Shown here: in pieces, positions 56,418-64,000 of the stretch
Numbering within the stretch: position 1 is the stretch's first letter
How the letters are laid out: each line of letters opens with the position of its first letter
Source: Schistosoma mansoni
Lineage: Eukaryota > Platyhelminthes > Trematoda > Strigeidida > Schistosomatidae
DNA: 64,000 nt
NCBI RefSeq assembly: GCF_000237925.1
Contig: NC_031502.1
Location: 45,520,215 to 45,584,214, forward strand
Direction of reading: 5' to 3'
Made by a program: the position numbers and the translations under genes
Notes under the pieces: generated by a model
Database searches by the model: none
Seen by the model: only the letters and a program-made list of their open reading frames with translations
What the model was told of the DNA's origin: nothing

Positions 56418-57340
56418 TATCGAAAAAGTCAAGATGGTTATCAAAGATACCTAGAGAGGGAAATTGAAGTAACTGCAAACATGCTTCACCTTCTATTCAA
56501 GAAGATTTGGTGGGAGGAACAAGTGACAACGGAGTCCTCATCTAGACAACAAAGAAAAGAGATCTGAACAAATGTGAGAATTTACAGAGGCATCACACTG
56601 TTGTCAGTACTAAGAAACGTTTTCAACAGAGTGTTGCTGAACCAGATGAGAGACTCATTAGACGCCCAAATTCGAGATCAAAAGGCTATATTCCGTAAGA
56701 ATCAGTCGTTCACAGACCAAATCGCGACACTATGGATCACTGCGGAACAATCAGTTGAATGGAATTCGTCTGTATACATCAAATTCATTGACTATGAGAA
56801 GCCGTCGAGGAGGAAAAATATCATGTTAATTACAACAAGTGTCACCGTAAAAGATGGATCAAATCGGGTCCCATTGTCTGGAAATGGTTTTGCGAGACGT
56901 TGTTATATTGGGTGTTCACGGCACATTCTTGAAGAACACCTTTCCACAAGGAGAATGTCATATAAACTTATAAATGATAAGATACTTAATCCAGAAAGGA
57001 CTAATAAATTATCACATAGAAGGATAGTGTGATGGTTCTTGTTAATCTGTTTATGGAGTGTTATAATACTCAAAAGGAAGAGTTATAAAGATGTGACAGG
57101 ATTTTACGACGCTTTTGTCTGTAACATCTTTATAATCAAAGGATGTCAACACAGTCAAAAGTCAGGGAGGAATTACTTAGAAGATTTTCTAGGAAGACCA
57201 TCGATATATTGAGAAGCGTTTGACTTGGGTTGACTAGTAGTTACAAGGGATGCGTAGCATGGCGTACCCACCCATGATATGGTGCGGATGCGTGACCAAG
57301 CGCCTTCAATTAGGGTTTGTCCAGTAAAACTAATGAGGTC
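54316..57340 (+). mobile_element. SR2-like RTE LINE, right copy
   Basis: 5' region about 54316-54590, endonuclease frames 54592-54783, 54818-55012 and 55319 onward, linker with NKFKIILNNRFQGLQDLLEE and HKEWISMGTLDKIQERNNKK in several frames, RT with YRGITLLSVLRNVFNRVLLN and QSFTDQIATLWITAEQSVEW (56574-57032). The 3' part is mosaic, ending near 57340 at the GATATGGTGCGGATGCGTGACC block shared with 47590-47640 on the left. Many stops and shifts; dead. Confidence 0.88.
55399..55752 (+). mobile_element. 354-base insert inside the RTE copy (right arm)
   Basis: Mirror of 49024-49377, flanked by AAGCT at 55394-55398 and 55753-55757. Inserted within the RTE linker, after GATGAAAATGAAGCT. Type unknown. 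Confidence 0.65.
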
Positions 57341-58499
57341 AGCACTAGGTGTCGAAAACTTGCAGAACTATTCATTTTGGTAATTTATCTGCTGCTACAA
57401 TAATATTTTATTAATAGCGACAAATCTATTATGTCCTAGAAACTTGAAAATGAAGTTCATCTGGTGAGAAAACATTCGAAATACTGAGATGATAATAAAC
57501 GAAACGCCTTAATTACACCCCTTGGGTAAAACTGCATCTCAAAGCTACCCACACTGAAATCCAGTTCTCAGGATGTAGGATAGCTCTTAGAGAAGCATTA
57601 CGACCATCACGAAATCATTCAGTAGACTAATATCACTTTCCCGTTAACGTTTAAGAAAGCTAAAGTTACAGCGCAATTGCCTAGAGCCGTAGCTTCAGTA
57701 GACAAAGATAGCAAACACTGAAACGAATAAAACGTAATATTTTCAATATCACACCCATTTAATGGACCAGTCACTTTTAACAAAGTAGACGAACCTGCAG
57801 ATAAAACCCGAAAGTGATATGTGAAGGCTGCGTAGAATATACTAATTCTTTAATAAACAAATTACTGTTAACAACACAGCTGATGTCGACATTCATAACT
57901 TCTACAAGATTTTATAAAGATCAAAATCTAGTAGTCTAAGTACAAAACGTTTAAAATATCACTGTCAACAGTGTCAATGACGTACAACTACAGAGGAATA
58001 AGAAAGAATCCTCTATTTACACTAAAAATTATAACTATGATATTAATCACTATTGTGGAACAGCTAACAATCTCATCCTTAAAACTTGTCAAAATCCGTT
58101 AGGAAGCCTTGCAACATTCACAAAAATGTGTAAATATAGATTTGGACGAAAATACTGATATGTTTTTAACACTGTATAAAATTGGAAAATTGACTCATTT
58201 GACTGAAGTGATTTTAGTCTTGCAATAATATTATCGAAATTATATACACAAATCAAAAGCCAGATAAATATTGTCCCAGTGTCGATCTATTTTCATACAA
58301 AATAAAGTATTAAATGGTGCGAAAAATTCGTCAATAATTCATTCATCGAGCTATTTGTCACTTGTAAGATAAGAAAAATATAAGTGAAGTACTAACGGTA
58401 AATAATGAAATTTTGAAAGTATTTGAATCTTCATGAGTACTGACACACAGATACTCAACAGCCAATAGTAATTAAATGCAAATCTTCACGCAATTATGC
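57341..58499. other. intergenic, nothing recognised
   Basis: 1.2 kb of AT-rich sequence beyond the RTE copy, without convincing frames or repeats. Confidence 0.5.
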
Positions 58500-58930
58500 T
58501 TTAAATAAACTCTACTAACCAGAGAATGTGTTGATATTTTGAACCTGATATATAAAATATAAAGTGATTAAGACAAATTGATTGATAGAAATTTCTGACA
58601 AGTTCAATTCAAATTGAGTAGGTTTAAGATGAGAACAAAATGATTTGATTCTTGGTTTTACATTTGTCCATAATTTTTCTGATTGGTTAATAAACTGGAC
58701 CGATTTCAATGTGCTTGTTGATAGCTGATTGACCTGAAAGTCAAGCTTCTAAAAATTCTCTGATGTTTTTAGAATCCCCTATATCTAAGATCTCAACATA
58801 TTCCCAGTCGAACGTGTGTCCACAGTTGTCCACATGCATGATATGAGCGAGGATATGCTATGGCGTTCGACCTCTAATTGATGTTCGTGCAGATGAAGAT
58901 GAGCGTAGCGTCTAATTTGTCTGATTTATT
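58500..58930 (-). mobile_element. Penelope-like element scrap, GIY-YIG endonuclease end
   Basis: On the minus strand 58905-58740 reads HVDNCGHTFDWEYVEILDIG then NIREFLEA, the pattern H.....GH..DW....VL.......R.FLEAW that ends the endonuclease of PLEs. Downstream 58709-58515 is the C-terminal tail region. Old and incomplete; opposite in orientation to the PLE at 62695. Confidence 0.65.
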
Positions 58931-59872
58931 GTTTTTCTCAGCTCCACGACCAAACCATTCAACTCAAAGAACGAAAATCCATCAAAATCATCCACCTGTG
59001 CTACAAATCTTCTTCACAATTATAGATCACACTTTCTTTTGAAAATGACACTAACTACTTGCTGGACAGAAATTTTTAACGTTTATTAATCTATCATCTA
59101 TTAAGTGTAAAATATTTACTTATCTCCTCAATAATTGATACAAAAATTTATAAATACAATAATGTAATACACTCATCCTCTAAAACTTGAATACTTCATA
59201 GAGAATTTTGATAGTCCATTATGTGACGCTGACTTTTGAATAGTCACTGTAGTAAAATAAACTCCTGTTGTCAAACCTCTACTTATTTTTTTAAAACAGA
59301 TTATAGAAGATGTTAGACAGTAATTAAAATGTACACTTTATTATTATTATTATTATCATTTACAGAGAAAAAAAGAAATACATTAAATAGGAGTAATATA
59401 TTTATAAAATATCAGTGAATGAATTTGAAGTAAATCCAGCGTTTCGCCTGACAATCTGGTCCAAGCTTTTTAAAGGAATTAAAATACAAATATTATTATT
59501 CCTATTAAATGTCTTACATCAACTCGGCGCCCAAATATTGTGAAACTATTCGCTTTAATTTAGACGAAATTTCTTATAAAAATAAATACTATTTATATTC
59601 AATGAAACCATTTTAATTTCTATATGTTCTAATTGGTTTTTAATAAAGGTCTACAGAAGGTAGATTGATGGAAATTTCAATTATGTATATGTTACTTATC
59701 TTTTATTATTAATAACTCCTTGATAAATATATGCACAATAAACAAAACTCTCAATTTTTTTTGTACCATTCTATTTTTCACGTAAAACTTTACACGTGAA
59801 TAATAGAAATTGATCCTTATGGATTTATTATTAATTTAATTAGTTGATAAATCATTTCATATTAGTTCCAAA
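58931..59872. other. upstream region of the EF-hand gene
   Basis: AT-rich, with a short (TTA)n run at about 59339-59357. No clear promoter element or repeat. The ATG at 59873 is preceded by TTAGTTCCAAA; a 5' UTR intron or trans-splice acceptor cannot be ruled out. Confidence 0.4.
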
Positions 59873-60494
59873 ATGACTGAACAAGAAATTTTACATGCAT
59901 TTTCATTAATTGATACTGATAATGATGGAGTCATTACAATTGAAGATCTTGAAAGATATTCTAAGAAAAGTACAGTAGCAGATGATTTTGTAATAGTGAG
60001 TATTTAAAACATGTTTACACATAGTAACTGTTTTTTTGTTATATTAAAAGTGAATGATATATTTATTTTTCATTTGATGTTTCTTTTAGTGATGGATTGT
60101 AGTTTTACATAATATATATGTTGGTAATGGTCAAGTTTGTTTCTCTATTTTCATTTTATAAAGCTTGAACTCTATCCTCATTTGCTTACATATATATTGC
60201 GATATTGCACGTGTGAATAGCCAATACACCTAAAAACAACTCAACAAGTAACCTGTTTTTATGTAGAAAAAAAACCACCAGGTAAATAGATAAATAAATT
60301 TACAGGTATCATTAGCAAAGTTTGACTTTTCCATTTATTCTCTGAAGATGTGACTTACACTGAGCTTTTCAAAGTGTTCTACCTATTTTTTCTGCTACTC
60401 TTGGTTTTCCTTGTTTTTTTTTCTTGACTGGTCATTCTGGTTTACTATATTTTCCAGCTGGGTTCCTTGTTGTATCCCATGAAAAAGTTTAAGT

Positions 60495-60539
<45 letters not shown>

Positions 60540-62643
60540 GTTTGTGTTATTTTAGCAGTTTTTTCTCCGGAGTGTGGTTTCTAACCTTCCGCTTTTATCC
60601 GAGCTTTAGACCGGCATTAACCCCAAAGTGGCTCCAGGAGAAGATGAAAAACAACTATAATAAAGTTATTAAGAAGAACAGCATCTATATTACTCGTGTC
60701 CTCCCAATTGTTTCCAATGATTCAATCCTATTCCATTATGTTGAAATGAAATATAATTATGCTAAGAACTAGCTAGATTTTGAGAGTTATTCATTACATA
60801 GATAATTACAATTTATATGGAGTAACTCAGACCTTTTATTCCAAAAAAACCATAAGGTTAATTTACCACTTAAACATATATTTTTAGGTTCACTAAATGA
60901 AATAATTCCCCAATTTTTTTATATCTTTTAATTTCCAGAAGTGGAAAAGGTTATTTGATGAAGACAATACTGGCGAAATAACATTTATTCATTTTTGTGA
61001 TGTTCTTGGTGTCAGCAAAAAGAAAAGAGAGTAAGATTGGCAACTTATTTACACTAACCATTATCCTTACTTTAGTATAGCTTTATAATTGATAGTTGTT
61101 TAGTCCGATAGCATAGTTGTTCCCTGAAATTAAAAATTTCCTCTATATCTGTGAATCAGTTAGTCAGTCACCAAAATGTCCTTTAATGTATGGCGTAATA
61201 ATGAGCTGTAGATTTATAGCCAACAACTGACTCCATTCATTCATCATGTAGCATCCGTTGTGTCGTCCTGGCATGGGACTCCTCGGCATTGCACATCCAA
61301 AACTCCACCCGTGGGATTCAAACTCAGGACCTTTGGCCTCGCGCGCTAAAGCTTAACCTTAGACCACTGAACCGGCATCCAACAATGTTAATGTCTAACT
61401 TGTTACAATCCACGAAATTGCGCGACCATCTTCCATTGTTTTTGGTGGGTATCTGCCTCATACCTCACACGGATTAGCTCCACTAGTCACGGCTACTCAC
61501 TAGAACTCCGAGAATCACCCCTCATGTGCGGAATCGTGGATGTTCATTACTGAGGAGTCCCATACTAGAACGAAACGGTCATCCAGTGCTTCCAAGTTTT
61601 CAGTGGTGGTCTAACATTGATCGATTCATGATCTCAACAAAAAGCTCAACAATACCTACAACCCCACACTGATAAGCATCCGTTGTGTTAAATCATTTGA
61701 ATGAGTGAGTATTTTTAATCAAGATTTAGGCAAGCCATGGTGTTTGACAGTATAATAGTGACGTTCAAGCGTGGTTTAAGGTCTTCTTAACAACTTTCCC
61801 AACACCCAACCACTAATTTGGTTCGGATTCACAATTCTTTAATCTGAATCCTATCAAATAATCTACAGTAGAATTTCAAAGTTTATGAATTCACATTGCT
61901 CTGACGATTATCAAGTTCACAATACAGCATGTCGGTCCCGGATGAAGGATCGCTATTCCAACCGAATTTTATGGTAAACATTGAGATATAGTGGGTTGTG
62001 AAGCAAATTTAATAAGTTTTCTGATATTTATTCAGATTAATATCAAATAGTTTTTCAGAACAGTTAGTTTCTGAATATTATATGGTCAGAATAAAAAAAT
62101 TACATAGTTCTTATATGCATTATCATGATGTTCTAATAATACAGGAAGTAAAAACTGACTTTATATTTGTAATCATAATTAATAAGACATCATAAGTCTT
62201 TGTAGAATGTAGTATCATGAAGTCAAGAAGTTGCGTAAAATGACAGTGGATATTAATTATATAGTGTAGAACGCATAGTATAAAAAGTACCTAGGAAATA
62301 GCAGTCAGGTTCATTATAACAGTTTGTTAAAAATCCCTTTCTTGATAAATCAGTATTCTTCAACCGCCTAAAGATTTGCTCTACAATATTAACGAAATCC
62401 ACGAGTAAAAGCACTTGTTAGTTTTAGGCTTTACACTTTTCGATCTAACCGACATCTTTTGTTGAGCTTTAAAGTACCGTGGTTCGTTTTGACCAGTAGA
62501 TATATGCAGTTTACAACAAAAAACTAGTTTGAACATGGTATTTAAGTTAACGGTTTTTGCAGTCCAGTTGAAATCACCATAAATCTAATCGAAGGACTGG
62601 AGAACCAGATATTTAAACCCGATTTTCCACACAACTGTAACAG
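59873..62643 (+). CDS. EF-hand protein, TAL-like (3' partial)
   Basis: Exons 59873-59995, 60939-61030 and probably 62563-62643. Exon 1: ATG, MTEQEILHAFSLIDTDNDGV then ITIEDLERYSKK; the loop DTDNDGVITIED is a canonical calcium-binding EF-hand. Exon 2: KWKRLFDEDNTGEITFIHFC then DVLGVSKKKR; the second loop DEDNTGEITFIH has H at position 12 where E is usual, so binding may be weak. Exon 3: PVEITINLIEGLENQIFKPD then FPHNCN. Phases agree (donors GTGAGT, GTAAGA, GTATTT). Paired EF-hands followed by FCDVLG recall schistosome tegument-allergen-like (TAL) proteins, which have a C-terminal dynein-light-chain domain; that part would lie beyond the window. Without exon 3, exon 2 could read straight to TAA (KRE stop) at 61032-61034. 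Confidence 0.7.
61250..61687 (+). mobile_element. SINE-like element with hammerhead-like core
   Basis: Bounded by 14-base direct repeats AGCATCCGTTGTGT (61250-61263 and 61674-61687). Contains a hammerhead-like core on the plus strand (61537-61586). On the minus strand it holds a tRNA-like stretch (61376-61313: TTCAGTGGTCTAAGG, then GAGTTTGAATCCC), resembling Pol III A and B boxes. The pattern resembles schistosome Sm-alpha-type SINE-like repeats. It sits in the second intron of the EF-hand gene. Confidence 0.7.
61537..61586 (+). ncRNA. hammerhead-ribozyme-like motif
   Basis: Order of parts: TGGATG (61537-61542), CTGAGGA (61550-61556, fits CUGANGA), stem II GTCC...GAAC with one mispair, GAAA (61572-61575), GGTC, then CATCCA (61580-61585) complementary to TGGATG as stem I. 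Stem III would be very short. Stem II is damaged, so activity is doubtful. Confidence 0.55.
61688..62562 (+). other. intron sequence, nothing recognised
   Basis: Rest of the second intron of the EF-hand gene before the candidate third exon. AT-rich, no motif seen. Confidence 0.4.
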
Positions 62644-62694
62644 GTATTTTTTCAAACGTTTTTTCTGTTAATTTCGATAAAAGTCAACTACAAG

Positions 62695-64000
62695 TATTAT
62701 CATTAGGATCTAGGTTTTGTGATAGATATAGACATGCAGATCATTTGAAGACTAATGTTCAGTTTGATAATATATGTACGAAGACACAAGACTTGATACT
62801 TTCAACAAAGGTCTAACATAAAAGATTCAAGACTACACTGGTTTGTTACTGTAACCAATATAAAAGCAACAAGTATCACACATATAGTCTATTGACCGAT
62901 AAAAATAGAGAAGCTATCCGGAAACCAGAATGAAATGAGCACGGTTTTATCACCAAACCAGATAAAGAATCAGCTAGCGTTATTTTAAACAAGACAGATC
63001 ACATGGATAAGATGAATACCCTGTTGAGTGGTCAAACTAAATTCCAAACTCATAGGCCATGTAAAGACCGTGATGAAAAAACCGAACGTCAATTAACTAC
63101 CTCATTAACACCTTTAAAAAAACATCAATACATCTCTGAGTATACAAATAGTGGGCTCAAGCCTTCTGGAACATATACCCCTTTACTTTATAGCTTATCT
63201 AGAGTTCATAAACCAGAGGTTTCTTTACGTCAAACTCACCACACCACAAAGCGGCAAAATGGTTGGTGAAATTATTAGCACCATTACATCAAGACTTGGT
63301 TAAGTACAGCGCTAAATACGTATTTGAATTTGTGGATAAAAAAACATGAATGTAAAAGGCAAAACCGTGTTATTGCCAGATACAACATTTTTGTTCACTG
63401 ACAGAAACCATCAATTATGTATGTTAACAACTGCTAGAGAAGAAAATAGAGATAACGATCGCAATAAATAAAAAAAGTGGATTCCCTGTCGAATTGCACT
63501 ACGAATCCCTACTTTTAACTAACAATGAATTTTACGAACAAATAAATGGAATAGAAATGAGATCACCCCTAGGCACGATCCTGGCTAATATTTTTTAAGC
63601 TGAACCGGAAAATGAGACCATTGAAAAACAGCCTAAATAAGGTAGAATATTACTGTTGATACATAGATGACGCATTAATTGTGTGAGGAAAGTATCGACA
63701 AACAACAGCTGTTGAACAGTTTCAATAACGTTCACCCAGCTATTAAATCCACCAGCAACTAGGAGAACGATAATAGTTCAGCATTCCTCGATGTTCTATT
63801 TTCTAGAAGGATAAACTGTCTCACAAAAGGAAATGTATTTAGAAAGAATATGTGGACGGGTCAGTATACCCGTTTTCATAATTCCACACCTCTTTAATAC
63901 AAAATAGATTTGGTTAAATGTCTCATCCACCGAAACAAACTAGTATGTCTTGAGGAAGGTGTATATAACGAGATAAATAAATTGAAAAACACATTACGAA
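62695..64000 (+). mobile_element. Penelope-like element, reverse transcriptase (runs off window)
   Basis: In order: LGSRFCDRYRHADHL and NVQFDNICTKTQDL; FITKPDKESASVILNKTDHM; EKTERQLTTSLTPLKKHQYI then LYSLSRVHKPEVSLR (63003-63269); MRSPLGTILANIF (about 63555); the active site YIDDALIV (about 63660); FLDVLFSRR; NMWTGQYTRFHNSTPL; DLVKCLIHRNKLVCLEEGVY up to the window end. These are the PLE order and motifs, as in schistosome Cercyon/Perere-10. Several stops and shifts make it inactive. The downstream endonuclease would lie beyond 64000. Confidence 0.85.

Noticed and set aside
61313-61376. A genuine tRNA gene on the minus strand
   Set aside because: The D-arm and T-arm are tRNA-like, but the acceptor stem does not close well and the block lies within a unit bounded by 14-base direct repeats, so SINE is the better reading.

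Overview
The window looks like nuclear DNA of a blood fluke, genus Schistosoma. The DNA is AT-rich, the genes are split by many introns, and the repeats are of kinds known from schistosomes: SR2-like RTE LINEs, a CR1-like LINE, Penelope-like elements, Ty3/Gypsy LTR elements and short repeats with hammerhead-ribozyme-like cores. Species is not decided. A 200-base run of N (18222-18421) marks an assembly gap.

Layout. (1) 2-39359, plus strand: the 3' part of the gene for the checkpoint kinase ATR. Twenty-six exons join with fully consistent phases into about 1,541 codons covering the last HEAT/UME-like part, the FAT domain, the PI3K-like kinase domain, the regulatory linker and the FATC tail; the 5' end is outside the window. 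Its introns hold most of the repeats: an RTE fragment (intron 1), a dispersed repeat in inverted copies on either side of exons 4-5, a solo LTR (intron 5), a hairpin MITE and a CR1-like LINE (intron 11), a minisatellite next to the gap (intron 12), a hammerhead-like inverted repeat (intron 14), and a Gypsy LTR tandem of about 7.9 kb (intron 16). (2) 42299-46302, plus strand: a spliced gene I do not recognise, with a solo LTR of the same Gypsy family in its first visible intron. (3) 46349-46819, minus strand: complete ribosomal protein S23 (uS12) gene with a 33-nt intron, tail-to-tail with the previous gene. (4) 47560-57340: a large inverted repeat built on SR2-like RTE copies; arms 48359-51108 and 53668-56417 are in exact register and almost identical, around a 2.6 kb unique spacer. 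(5) 58500-64000: PLE remnants, the 5' exons of an EF-hand gene resembling schistosome TAL tegument proteins, and a SINE-like element with a hammerhead-like core.

The three recognisable host genes (ATR in DNA-damage signalling, RPS23 in translation, an EF-hand calcium-binding protein) have no obvious functional link. I found no clearly new system. The most notable structures are the near-perfect inverted repeat, the three-LTR tandem flanked by one target-site duplication, and the hammerhead-like elements.
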